Of a stretch of 64,000 bases of DNA, positions 46,101-57,502 are shown piece by piece. The stretch is from Stenogyne calaminthoides. Taxonomy: Eukaryota; Streptophyta; Magnoliopsida; Lamiales; Lamiaceae. Each line of letters opens with the position of its first letter. The stretch's first letter is position 1. Location of the stretch: positions 6,639,263 to 6,703,262 of the forward strand of contig JBBCBC010000037.1 in NCBI GenBank assembly GCA_037126765.1, in the 5' to 3' direction. The notes below the pieces were generated by a model, which saw nothing but the letters and a program-made list of their open reading frames with translations, ran no database searches and had not been told where the DNA came from. The position numbers and the translations under genes were made by a program.

Positions 46101-48089
46101 GCGTACGGGCAAATTGCTCAACATCGTGAGCATTTAAAGTAGGATCAAGGATCCTAGAAGGAACCACACTCATCAAACTGCCCATTTCAGGGTCGGGCAG
46201 CATCATTGGATTACCTGCTTGAAGCAGGTTAGAAAGTCCTGACCCGATAATGGGTGGACAGATGTTCTGTAGCATATAATTCACATCTGTCCCCGCTGAA
46301 ACGACTTCAGTCTGAGGTGGCTGAGGGGGCTGAAAAAGGAGATTCATTAATCAAGGGTCACAATTAAACATATAAATAATACTCCCTCCGCCTCATACTT
46401 AATCGAATATTTATTGTTTACATGGTATTTAATGTAAGAGTTATTTATTAATATTTGAGGTGATAAAATAATTTTTAGTTGAGAACATTGTAGACATTTC
46501 TACTTTATTAATAAAGTAATTGAGAGGATATAATTGTGAAAAATAATGTTGCATTATTATTATTTATGGAAGGAGAAAATAAACATGGGACATATCAAAA
46601 TGAAAATTAATTTAATTAAGTATGAAACGGACAAAGTATAAAAATTAGAAAGTACCGTTGATGTGGACGCCTGTTCACCGGAGGGATTAATCCCTCCAGC
46701 TCTAGAGCAGTATACGTCCCAGAACATGGACCACCACTCAGAGAGAAATCCTTCAGGAGGATTTATAACTGGAAAGAAAAAAACATGAATTTTTAAAATA
46801 ATTGCTCAGCTTCAGATTCTCAAAGTAATTATAAACATATATCAACAAAGATTATGTTACAAAAACAAGAGAACATTAGGAACAAATTATTGGCTATATA
46901 TTCTGAATTTATTCACAAGGATTCATATGATAAATCGTGTTTTAATCAGGAATAATATAATAGTGTATACTAAAAGCCATCTGGATCTGTCACTAAATCA
47001 ACCATGCAAAAGTTTAATAGCGGTAGATCTCAATCAATCAGTCAAAAGTTTTAGCAAATAATGAGCAATTAATAATTTTATTTTTCCTCTTTTCCAATGA
47101 AAAATTTTTATACTCCCTCCGTCCCAAATATATAGACTTGTTTGATTTTTCACACAGATTAAGAAATTGTATTGAAAAAGTAAATTAAACAACCAAAATT
47201 TCTATTATATTCCTATTTAATGATAATTATAATTTCCAACATAATTAATGCATAGAGTTATATTGGTAAATTAATTTAAAAAGGTTGCTTTATATGGAAA
47301 CAAGCCTATATATTTGGGACATCCATAAAAGGAAAACAAGTCTATATATTTGGGACGGAGGGAGTATCAAATTTATCATGCCATCCAAGCAGAGACGGAT
47401 ACAGGATTTCGTCCCAAAGGGGGCAAAATTTTTCATTGAGTAAAAACAACAAAATTTTAATATCCTAAAGAAATCGAAATGACAAAATTTTACGATTTTA
47501 AAATATAAATATAAAAATTTCTACAAATATAGTACAAAATTATTAAAATCCAAGGGGGGCGACAGGCGGCCCTCCTAGATCCATCCCTGCATCCGAATAC
47601 ACCGTCCGAGATCCAACAACACAATTTATTCATACAAAGGAGCATACATAAATTTAAGAAACTTAAATGAATAATCACTAAAATGAGAAGGCAAAAACAA
47701 TTACCATGTTCATTAATAGGTACATTATTAAACTAAAAAAACAATAAATTGTAAATTAAATCAGAAGATTCTCAGATGAATTAACGAGTAACGAAAAAGA
47801 GAATATATACCAACAGACTTAGGCTGAATGCTAGCCTCCTGTGCTAATGTATCTGCAACGTTATGCAGATTTTTTCTCACGAGGTAATCGTGGATATATA
47901 AATCTAGCCTGCAAAACATAAAACATAAAAAAAAAAATTAAAAATGCCCAAAACGTAATAGCCAAAAAAAATCCACAAACGATTTAAATCAAAATCAAAG
48001 AATCAAAAACTCTTTTTTTTTTCTTTTGGAATAACAAGTATAATGTCAAAAAAAAAAACTCACATCTTCTGTGCATCCCACTGCTCCAT
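40168..48089 (-). CDS. LEUNIG-like transcriptional corepressor, truncated before the WD40 propeller
   Basis: Eleven exons were assembled from splice sites: 48064-48089, 47811-47908, 46656-46768, 46079-46329, 45906-45954, 45722-45821, 41137-41180, 40858-41034, 40532-40670, 40345-40454 and 40168-40269. Together they give 402 codons in one frame plus stop. Exons 1-3 encode the LisH/LUFS domain (MEQWDAQKMLDLYIHDYLVR, then PPEGFLSEWWSMFWDVY), which in LEUNIG binds SEUSS-type adaptors. The middle is low-complexity and diverged; the long Gln-rich region of LEUNIG is absent. Exons 9-11 match the segment leading into the propeller (DDDVEYFLS, KLSCCNFSTQGRYLAAAGHE, IILWNLSLSSREVIQGHSQL). The frame ends with ITDEPDIISLSRN and a stop inside blade 1. 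LEUNIG proteins have seven WD40 repeats and about 900 residues. No further WD40 exons are present down to 34 kb. It could be a LUFS-only regulator or a recent pseudogene. Confidence 0.8.
40455..40531 (-). other. GC-AG intron (intron 9) in LEUNIG-like gene
   Basis: Exon 9 ends AAGCAAG and the intron begins GCAAGT, the consensus of the minor GC donor class; it ends CTGCAG. Only this junction keeps the frame (KEKQ then EFPFRL). Confidence 0.65.
41475..41702 (+). mobile_element. tRNA-derived SINE in intron, with 22-bp target duplication
   Basis: The body at 41497-41680 lies between 22-base direct repeats (41475-41496 and 41681-41702; one mismatch) containing CGATTAAGCTAACC. A-box-like GGTTGGTCAAGTGGTG and B-box-like AGGTCTCAGGTTCTAAATC lie at the left; a short A-run ends it. 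Same length class (184 bp) as the SINE at 23949-24131. Confidence 0.87.
43150..43760. repeat. GC-rich repeat fragment in intron 6
   Basis: A pyrimidine-rich leader (43200-43370) is followed by a GC-rich segment with GGCGG/TGCGGC motifs and CGGCCGCCTAGACC / GGCCGCCTAGCCC direct repeats. The composition differs from the intron around it, so it is probably a transposon remnant. The plus-strand frame at 43156-43509 is not credible. Confidence 0.45.
44059..44590. repeat. Three-copy tandem repeat, about 160-190 bp unit
   Basis: Unit landmarks are AATGGCACGCATTGACATTT, GTAAGAGTTCTTT, AAATATCTAATGTTGA, CATTGTCA and GAGATACCTCC. They recur in order at about 44059, 44219 and 44409. Confidence 0.8.
46382..46636. 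mobile_element. Stowaway MITE in intron 3 of LEUNIG-like gene
   Basis: CTCCCTCCGCCTCATACTTA at the left; the complement of the right end reads CTTTGTCCGTTTCATACTTA. TA flanks at 46380-46381 and 46637-46638; 255 bp. Confidence 0.82.
47113..47364. mobile_element. Stowaway MITE in intron 2 of LEUNIG-like gene
   Basis: Near-perfect inverted ends CTCCCTCCGTCCCAAATATA and TATATTTGGGACGGAGGGAG, TA on both sides (47111-47112 and 47365-47366). High end identity suggests a recent insertion. Confidence 0.92.
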
Positions 48090-48461
48090 TGAAACTAAAA
48101 GTTAGCTTAACAAAAATATAGTTGGAAGAAGAGAGAAAGAAATTAACAAGGGGAGAAAAAACAGGGATAAACAGCAAGCGGTGCTCTGGATTTTTTTTAT
48201 TTTTTTGGATGTTTATAGCAACACGAGCGAGAAACTTCAATGCAAAAAGAAAAAGGCTTTTGGGTTTTTGATTTAAAGCGAGAAATTGAGGTTTTATATA
48301 GAGCAAAAAGTGAGTGAGTGAGGTGGTGGAGAGGAGGTTGATAGTGTAGCCATGCAAAATTAGTGGCAACTAGACCAAAACAAAAAAGACTGAAAACTTT
48401 TTAGTAGACCCCATTATATACATATAGTTTCTTCACTATTTAATGTTCATGATGAATATTA
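48090..48461. promoter_or_regulatory. 5' flank of LEUNIG-like gene
   Basis: Contains the leader and core promoter on the minus strand. TATATAAAAC (complement of about 48291-48300) is a candidate TATA box about 200 bases before the ATG. Confidence 0.45.
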
Positions 48462-48702
48462 CTCCCTCTGTTCTGTTTTAGATGATTTATTCACTGTTTG
48501 ACTCGTGTTTTAGAGAGCGGGTTTTTAATTTATTAATATTTAAAATGATAGAGAGGTTTTTAAAGTGGGGTAGTCCTACCCCTCATCTATCCTATATTTT
48601 CTTAAAAATCACTTTATCATTTTATTTATTGATAAATAATTCGCACACTAAAACATGAGTCAAATCGTAAATGGACAATCTAAAATAGAATGAACGAAGT
48701 AG
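48462..48702. mobile_element. Stowaway MITE upstream of LEUNIG-like gene
   Basis: Left CTCCCTCTGTTCTGTTTTAG; the complement of the right end reads CTACTTCGTTCATTCTATTT. TA on both sides; 241 bp. Confidence 0.78.
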
Positions 48703-49483
48703 TATATAATTTCGAGAGGGAGGGAGAGGATGAAATTAGGGGAGAAAACAATGGACCAAGGTCTTTTTTTCCCTATTTTACCATTGTTTTCTTTCAGAAA
48801 GTTAATAATCGGGAATGTATTTCATGCTTGACCCTAATATTGTGTTTAAATTTCGGGTTGGGCTCATGACTTTTTACTTCTATTATCAGAATTGAAACAA
48901 TGGGAAAAATGAATTGAATATTATTACCTTTTCTTTTATCCAGCATGGTATTTATCTGTTATTTTGTTAATACCAATATTATCTTTTTCTTCTAATAATA
49001 GTATAATAATACCCCTAATAAATGCAAAGCAATTTCTTATTAATTGTGAATTATATGAATAGATAAAGATATGTGTCTTTTTTTACCCTAATTAATGAGA
49101 AAATTAATTTGAGTGAACGGATGAAATGAGACAAATAATAAGGAGCTGGGATGGATGAAATGAGACAAATAATAAGTAGCAGAGATAATATTATACTTTC
49201 AGTGCTGGTTGATTTTAATTAATTGAAATTTGCTAGATATATAATTGATAAGAGATAAATACTTCTACATCATCAATTGTGTCTGCAATTTAATTTAATT
49301 TTTAAAATAATATTAGTTATTTTACCAATGTATTATTTGACCAGCATTAGATATTTTTATTGAATAGTATTAATTATTTTGTTTAAAAAGTATTAATAGT
49401 GCAACCAAATGTTACTCTTAAAAAAAAGATATATTGCTATATATATTTATATATTGAAATATATTATACATTGTAATGAAATA
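48703..49483. other. Intergenic, no gene recognised
   Basis: AT-rich; a short direct repeat GGATGAAATGAGACAAATAA occurs near 49119-49172. Confidence 0.5.
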
Positions 49484-49745
49484 CTCTCTCTGTCCATTAA
49501 TAATTTTCTTGTTTCTTTTTTGCACTAAGATTAAGAAAAATTAATAAAATAATAAATTGTGGACCAAGATGGTGAATTTTGGATGAAAAATAAAGGGGAA
49601 TAGTAACAATTTTGTAATATAGTGTAAAAAAAGAGAATAAATTTATTAATAGTGGAGTGTTACTTTTTCTATTTGTGGAAACAGAAAACTTATTGTTGTA
49701 AGGATGAAAAAGAAAAGGGAGAAACTTATTGGTGAACGGAGGGAG
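49484..49745. mobile_element. Stowaway MITE
   Basis: Left CTCTCTCTGTCCATTAATAA; the complement of the right end reads CTCCCTCCGTTCACCAATAA. TA flanks at 49482-49483 and 49746-49747; 262 bp. Confidence 0.82.
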
Positions 49746-50142
49746 TATAATTAGTTTATACATGTTGTGTAATAGTGCTTCATAAGAAATTTAGTATAAG
49801 GACTTCAATTTCGTTACTATATATAAAATATATTCAAAAAAATGAACTCAATGTATAGACTGCGACTGAAAATATGTTTAAATGAAAATTATGGGAATTG
49901 AATTAACAGTAATTACGGTTCAAAATCGGGGTAAATAGGTTAGAATTGAGTAGGCAAATTTTAATCTAATTTGAATCTAGAGATTTTGTTCACCAACCGA
50001 GTTGGTAAGTTGTTGCACTATGTGATCAGAACAATCAATTTTTTTTTTAACAATCAATATTGTTTTTGACAAAGTCATTACGTTACAAATTCAGTTTCGA
50101 CGACTTTTCCTGAATTAAATTTCTCTGTCTGCCATTTCAAAA

Positions 50143-50210
<68 letters not shown>

Positions 50211-51469
50211 TGAACAAAAAATTACTCCTGACTTCAAATTATGTCTAAAATATCATAAAGTGTATTTCTCATAATAAAATATTACACACACAATTAATAT
50301 GAGATGAAAACAGTAAACAATAATAATTATAGTTAATTTAGTCTTTCAGATGAATCCATTGCAGACCAAGATTCATATAGTATATTTTAGATGAGTGTAA
50401 CTTGTTATGTAAAAAAGTGCGATTTATTTACACAGAAAAATGCAATTGTTAATATGGGAACATAATTGCATGCTTCTGTTTGGAATAGTTACACATTTCT
50501 GTTTTGTATAGTTGCACGTTTTTAAAATGCACTATGAGTGCAGGTCATCTGAGCATACATGAGACCGTCTTAGAATTATAATACTAAATTAAGATATAAG
50601 GTCAAAACTATAATTTAGATTTGGATTAACTAGATAAGATTCTAAGATTGTCATTTCGAAATAAATATAAAAGTATGTAGATTGCGAAGAATTATACCCC
50701 TGTGGTTTCTCATTATGAAATGAATTTAAGAGTGCATGCCTACAATTGCATGTGGGAAATCAATAATAAAGTTTAAATCATCATCAACAAATTAACTCTT
50801 AAATATTAGTTCCCATAAGAGCAAAAATGCCGCGTATTATCAATAAAATTCTAGTATTCTACATAGTGCCATACATTAAGCATCTATTGAATCACATAAC
50901 GAAATCTTCATAACTAGACTTACCAAAAAGAAAACATATAAATGCAACAAGCTAATTTAGAAAGAATTTAATAGGCAAATTAAATAAACGAATTAATTTC
51001 ATATTTTTTTATAAATTCGGACTTTTAAATGATTCAAAATTCTTTTATGTTATCCGAGCTTTTAGGCTCACGTTCATATTCTGAGTTCGATCCCCGTTGA
51101 AAGCAGTTCCACCTATATTAAATTTAAATATTAAGAAAATTGCTATTTAATTTTCAAAATGATCTCTTTATAAATTCAAACTTTTAAATGAAATGAAATT
51201 CTCAAACTCGAATTTTTAAAAAATTGCTATTTAATTTTCAAAAGGAAGTGTATTAGATTTTTTCCTCATGTGCACCAGGTGCACCATGTAAGTCAAGTAT
51301 AATTTATAGATATGCAATTTGTTTACATTATTTGCAATTTGTATTATTAAATATAAGTTGAATATTTCAATATAAATAAATTGTATGATTAAAAAATACA
51401 CTTGAACTAATGTAAAATTAATTCTCTTTTTAGAATTTATCCTTAATATCAAGCTAAACATTTTTTTTT
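49746..51469. other. Intergenic, no gene; contains long (TA)n
   Basis: A (TA)n run of about 60 bases occupies 50147-50206. SINE-like tRNA boxes appear at about 49988-50110 (CCAACCGAGTTGGTAAG) and near 51060-51110 (GAGTTCGATCCCCG). No coding frame. Confidence 0.55.
50147..50206. repeat. (TA)n microsatellite, about 30 units
   Basis: An uninterrupted TA dinucleotide run preceded by A8. Confidence 0.97.
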
Positions 51470-52620
51470 GAAGCATTAATATCAAGCTAAACATATAAAC
51501 TGCACATTAGCATCATAACGATTTAAATGATCGCAAAAAGCTAACACATGCTCTAGCATCTATAATCATGAAAATTTATTGTTTTATCTCCGTTTTACTG
51601 TCTCCGCCCCAATTTCCTTAATTGTTTTAAAATATTAGAAATTTAGAATCAAGGAAGGGATCGAGTATCATTAATTTCAAGATAAAGCGCATTACATAAA
51701 CTGCAAATTAACATTATAATGCCTCAATGCTCACCAAGAATATAATTATTATATTAAATGCTCAGACATCCATTTTCAATAATTAATAATTTTCCTTTTG
51801 CTCAATTATTATTCCACAATCCCAATTTACTTGATGTTTTATAATATTTCACACAATCAGGACTATTATAAAATGATCAGATTATCCTTAATTATAATTT
51901 AATAATCATTTAAAATAATTGTTTTTTCAATTATAAATAATGAAGGAAGTAATTTTACAAGTATTTGTAATGAGGAAAAAATTTCTGATAGAATGACATT
52001 AATTTCAAGTCAAGCTCATTATAAAGTATAAACTGCATTTAACATTATACTGTCTTATTAATAGTCACCAAAAGTTAATTAATTACCCAATCCTATTCAA
52101 AATGACAAATTCTTTTGTGCACCATTTGCACTAATATTGATTTGTTGTAATTGAATTTCAATTCAATTTTTTTTTTTTTTTTTATCGGTTTTTTTTACCT
52201 ACCCGAGTGGTTTATGGTTCACTCTACCCGAGTGGTTCATGGTTAATCCGATCGAATAGGTCATGATTTAGAGTTCATGATTTAGTGTTTAGGGTGTAGA
52301 TTGTTCATCTAAATTAAAATTGAATCTAATTGCACCAATTGCATCTTGTGCAATTGGTGCACACAAGTGTTACTCATTCAAAATATGACATCTTGAACAA
52401 ATGCGCGTATATTAAAAAATAATAATTTTTTTATATTTTTAATAAATATTTGTTTTTATCATTAAAAGAATAAATTTATAAAAAAAATTACTAACAATTT
52501 TAGGGATAATTTGGAAAGAATGCAATTAATTGAAAAATGCAATACATACATCATCTAAAAAGGAAATGTTAAATGTCAACAGAGAGTAAATGCTCAGCAT
52601 CCATGACCAATTTACCATTT
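51470..52620. repeat. Degenerate tandem array
   Basis: Landmarks CATTAATTTCAAG / AATATCAAGCTAAA, ATAAACTGCA(A/C)ATTA, and AATGCTCA... CATCCAT recur near 51474, 51671, 51999 and partly 52560. Spacing is 200-330 bases. A foldback at about 52115-52370 (TTGTGCACCATTTGCAC and its complement) lies inside it. Confidence 0.55.
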
Positions 52621-53246
52621 ATAGTCTATCGATCCCACAATAATAATTATATTTATACACATTAAGAAACATAAATCATAGTTAAAATATTATATTTGCA
52701 TTTTGGTTTTCTATTTTATCCTTATATTCACTCATTTTTTGAAATAATTATTAGTATTTAGATGAAAAACAAAATATATTAAGAATGAGCAAAATGAAAA
52801 TAAAAAATATTAAATTGCATCTTTTTTTTTTTTTTCTCAATTGTACTGTCCCAACTTAGTTGCCTAATTTACATGGTGTTTTAGAAAATTTTTTATAACA
52901 AAAACTTATTTATATAATTGTTTGTTATGTTGTTTTAGAAAATTTTACATAAAAATATTCTTATTTAATTTTTAATTAAATTGTTTGAAAAAAAAGAAAC
53001 AGAGCAATTCCAATTATGCAAGTTCTGGTAAAGAAAAATAGAGTAAAAACACTTTTATTTATATCGAGAATTTTACAAAGAAAAATGAGAATTGAGAACA
53101 AAGAATGATTTTGATCTCTTTAACTGAGCTCTAACCTCATGCTGTGAACTTTAATATCTTTCACCTTGGGTACATATAATTCAAGAAAAGTTTATAAAGT
53201 AAAACAGAAAGATCTGAAAATAAATTGAGAAAAATAAATAATATAC

Positions 53247-53345
53247 CAAGAGATTTGGGTTGAATATCAAATCCCTTCGGCTGAACCCTCAGCAGTCGTG
53301 TGCGTGATCTTACCCACCAAATAATCGTGAATATATAGTCCAACC
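53247..53345 (-). pseudogene. Broken copy of LEUNIG-like exon 2 (copy A)
   Basis: On the minus strand, from an AG to a GTATAT donor-like site, 99 bases align with the 98-base exon 2 of the gene at 40168-48089: GLYIHDYLVGK against LDLYIHDYLVRK, and near the end DIQPKSLG against SIQPKSVG. One extra G causes a frameshift with an in-frame TGA. Both splice borders resemble those of the gene. No other exons of the family were seen nearby. Confidence 0.8.
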
Positions 53346-53536
53346 CTCGGACCAAAAATAAATTAAACAAATCTCAAACTCTTGCAGTTTATAACTGATT
53401 TTTTATTTGCATGTTTATTTCCGAATCTATTTTGCGATAGAAGAAATTATAAACGAAAAAGAAAAAAAAAATCACAAATAAACCACAAGAACTCATTTAA
53501 TTAGTATTTAGGCTTTCTTTCTTTTTTGGTATGGAG

Positions 53537-53634
53537 GGTTGGATCTATACATCCACGATTATCTCGTGAGAAAGAACATGCGCACAACTGCTGAAATTTT
53601 AGCCTAAGAGGCTAATATACGCCCCAATTTTGTG
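53537..53634 (+). pseudogene. Broken copy of LEUNIG-like exon 2 (copy B)
   Basis: On the plus strand, after an AG at 53535-53536: LDLYIHDYLVRKNMRTTAEI, then LA, a TAA stop where the gene has Gln, then EANIRP. Closer to the functional exon than copy A at the protein level. It lies head to head with copy A, 191 bases apart. Confidence 0.8.
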
Positions 53635-54840
53635 CCTCTTTTTATTCTGATTCTTCTAATTTTCTTCACAATTTATAGAACTCAAGGCTCTTAAGTTAGG
53701 TAAATCAATTAATGCATGCACTTATTTTGCTTTCCTGTTTTCTTGATTTCTTAACTTACGTGCCTATTAAATTAGTGAGATGGGCCTCAATATTAGAGAG
53801 CCTGTCAGGCTCGAGTTTGTTGGTATGTTAGTAGTATTTTTTTTACTACATTTATTAGATTTTTGTTTTCAAGAAAAAATGGGAATTTTCATTCTAAAGA
53901 ATAAGGGTATAAGATGTACCCTTCACACAATAAGTTTACAGAGCATGCAGAAATCAAATACACCTAGAATTATCCATGAGAAATAAAACTATAATTGTGT
54001 TGTCAAAAAAAAAAAAAAAATTTATCTCTGATTATACATAACTCTCGGATTAATCTTTCAGTCTTTATATGTAATATTTGGGTTTCTAGCTGCTTTGATT
54101 GTGTACTAACTCCAGAGTCGAGCTTCCAAATCTTCTAAAATGTCTTTAACTTGGGCTCTCTTGTTCCGAAAAATGATAGAATTTATCATCTTCCATAATA
54201 ATCAAGTCGCACATTTCCAAACACACACCATATTTTTCCATCCTTTCCTCTTAGGAATCTACTAAAAAGGAGTAGACTCCTCGTCGGATCGGATGGAAGA
54301 GCCGATTGAAAACTAAATTATTTGACACATTCCATCCAAAATTAATAAGAAAAAATGCAATTAAATAAAACGTGTCTTATGATTTCCGTTTGTGATTGGC
54401 AAAAAGTACAGTCGATACTTGTGTGGCTCGGAATATATTTATTGTTTTTCTTGAATTTTTTTTTTTTTAAGTTAGAGGCTTGCGCCAAGTATACGAGAAA
54501 CAAATGTATTAAGTGACAGCATCATCTTATCATATTATATAAATTAGTGATTTGTTAACTGATCTTAAGTCAGGGCCATAGGAAATAATATTTTAGATAA
54601 TTTATAATTGATTGATTGTTAACATGTTAATTAAATTTGTATTGAAAATAAAACAAAATAAAATTATATAAGCCAAGGATAGAAACAACAATAACTGCGA
54701 TTTAAAATTAGAAAGACAAGTGAGAATTGAAGATGCAAATTAAAATTTGAATTCCGGAATTAATTTACCAACCATAGAAGTTTGTTGCACTATTTGACAG
54801 GCGCATTTACGTGCTTACCCATAACAAAATTTTATTTTAG
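53635..54840. other. Intergenic, no gene recognised
   Basis: AT-rich; frames such as 53780-53986 have no domain. The last bases before 54841 are the insertion flank of the LINE. Confidence 0.5.
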
Positions 54841-54909
54841 TTTTTTTTTTATCAGAAAAAAAAAGATTTTATTAATAGAAGGGTAGAAACCCCGATATTA
54901 TACAATTAA

Positions 54910-55817
54910 TTACAGAGAGCTTTCGATAACCATTCTAGGATTTGAGATCCAATCATTAAAAGAGAATCTAGACGTCGTCTTATCCTTCACAACGAGCCAA
55001 CTCCAAGTCCTTGCCTTTAACTCTTCAATGAACTTGATATTAGAGGGCACCACGTTCCTAAAAATAATGTCGTTTCTCCATTTCCAAAGAAGCCACACAA
55101 TCCCAAGCCAGAGACAAGTTGTGATGAGTTTACCTCGTTTCCTTCTGAAGCCGGAGACAAAAGATGAGAGATTTGAGGCAACATTTGAGCCTAGGACAGT
55201 GGTAATATTAAGTCACTTCATAATCTCCATCCAGATTGAGTAGGATATTGAGCATTCAAAGAACACGTGTTGGGCATTTTCCTCCTCGGTCGAGCAAAAG
55301 ACACACCTTAGATCGTCATGTTGTTGCAAAATATTTCGTCGCGCAAGGTTGTCCTTTGTTGGCAACCGGTTCCATAGTAATATATATGCGTGACCCACGA
55401 CTTTTAGTGGAGCCAACTTGTTCCATATGATTCTGAATCCAGTTTCCAAGTCGTTTGGAAGTTGGTCCTCTACGTGCCTAGCCATTAGACAGTCGTAGGC
55501 TTCCTTGGTGATGTATCTACCACTTGAAGATGATAGTCACTTCCACCTATCCAACACTCCGGGCTTTGGTGTGAACTTGTTCAACAAAGAAATAAGAGAG
55601 CTTAGCATATTCAATTCATAATCAATCAAGTGACGACTTCCATTTCAAAGGTCCACACCCAGAACTCTCCATTCCACACTCCCATAGAACCCACTTTACC
55701 CTCTTTCTCTAGACTTAATTCAAATAGATCGGCAAATTTCAACCTAAGTGGTTCATCCCCGATCCACACATCCCTCCAAAAAGATGTTATTTCCCCATCT
55801 CCCACCATCCGAACCAA
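54910..55817 (-). pseudogene. LINE ORF2 C-terminal region
   Basis: Segments in different frames give GEITSFWRDVWIGDEPL (55626-55817), then LLWNRLPTKDNLARRNIL with CVFCSTEEENAQHVFFEC (55213-55485; the Cys/His zf-RVT motif), and WLLWKWRNDIIFRN (54910-55098) near the C-terminus. The order matches plant L1 ORF2 proteins; frameshifts separate the parts. Confidence 0.8.
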
Positions 55818-55891
55818 TCCCCTATTAAACCAACTCCCCTCCGGCCCAACCGTGATTTTTACAATTTCTCTTCACCAGCCCGACATTCTTC

Positions 55892-57484
55892 CTAACCTCC
55901 CTTTAGACACAGACTCGAGTCCCCCCCCAGGATATCTCCATAGTTGGACTCTACATCCCTTACCCAAAGACTCCCTTTCTCGCTCATAAACCTCCACATC
56001 CACTTTCCTAATAGCGTTATATTAAAAGACTCGAGATCCCTTACCCCCAGACCCCCCAACAATTTTGACTTGCAAATAGTGTTCCATTTTACCCATGAAA
56101 TCTTTCTCACTCTCTCACCACCCCCCCCAGAAAGTTTTGTTGGATGCAGACAATTTCTCTCAAATTTTTTTGGGGATACGGTAGAAGGACAGATAATAGA
56201 TAGGTAGTGATGAAAGTACTGAATTAAGGAGTGTGATTCTGCCTCCGAAAGAGATCTTGTTGTCCTCCATTTCTTCAACCTGTTTCTGATTCTAGTCACC
56301 ACGTTTGCCCAATCAGCTACACATTTACTTCTAATTCCGACTCTCACTCCGAGATAGGAAAGAGGTATAGTTCCCGTCTTGCATTCCAAAATTTCAGCCA
56401 TATCGTTAAGTGTTGTCGGGTCGACATTAACTCCCATTATGCTACACTTATCAAACTTCACTTTCAGACCTGATACAAGTTCCATGTTCCTCATAATTCG
56501 TCGCATAACTCTAGCATTTTCCATATTAGCAGCTCCTATGAAGACAGTGTCATCAACAAACTGGAGATGTGAGACTCTGACCCTGTTCCTCCCGATTTCA
56601 GCCGCCTGGAAGACCTCTAATTCGGATGCTCGCCTTAATAACAAACTGAGGCCCTCAGCTACAATAAAAAAAATGAACGAATAGAGAGGGTCCCCTTGGC
56701 GAAGTCCTCTCTCGAGCTTGAAGTCTCCAGATGGGCTCCCGTTCACCAGGACCGATGCCGAAGCAGTCTTGACGCATTCCATAATCCAACCCCTCCACTT
56801 CTGACTGAAATTAAAGTTTTCCAACATAGAGTCCAAATAATTTCAATCTACCGAATCATATGCCTTGGCGAATTCAATCTTGAAGAAAGCTCTTTCCTTT
56901 TTCTTTTTCTTAGCCTCATCAATAGCTTCATTCAGAACGGAGATGCTATCAATAATTTATCTTCCCCCCACAAACGCGCTTTGATTTTCAGAAATGATCG
57001 ACTCAAGTACATAGCTTAATCTTTTCGCCAGTATTTTGGAAATGATTTTGTAGAGGCCACCGATCAAGGAAATTGGTCTAAAATCATTAAGACCAGCAGT
57101 CGCCTCCTTTTTAGGAATAAGCACAATAAAAGACGGATTAAAGCCCTTTACGAGTCTTCCGTTTTGGTGAAACTCCTCCATTAAACACAAAAAATCAGCC
57201 TTGAACACATCCCAAGTTGCTTTGAGAAAACTGAAATTGAACCCATCAGGGCCAGGGCTCTTTGAGCTTTCACAAGACCAAATTGCTTCCTTCACTTCTT
57301 CTTCAAGAAACGGGGAGATCGGAAATTCATTATCGAGATCCGAAATTCTTTTGTTAAACAATGCTGGGGAAAGACGAGGTCTGCAAAAAACTTCCTTCTT
57401 GAAATGTGTCTTGAAGTGTTCAAAAATGCCTTTCTTCACCTCTTCAACCTCCTCATACCAATGCCCATTCAGATCCACACCCAC
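55892..57484 (-). pseudogene. LINE reverse transcriptase
   Basis: One reading frame covers 57484 to 55892 with internal stops. Motifs: SSKSPGPDGFNFSFLKATW, FIVLIPKKEA, FRPISLIGGLYKIISKILA, ENQSAFVGGR, then after a stop FAKAYDSVD (catalytic Asp), GLRQGDPLYSFIF, and HLQFVDDTVF. The usual FADD is FVDD here. At least two nonsense codons (after VGGR, and TGA in place of Trp after YDSVD) interrupt it. Confidence 0.88.
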
Positions 57485-57502
57485 AATCTCATTCCTCTTT
57501 CT

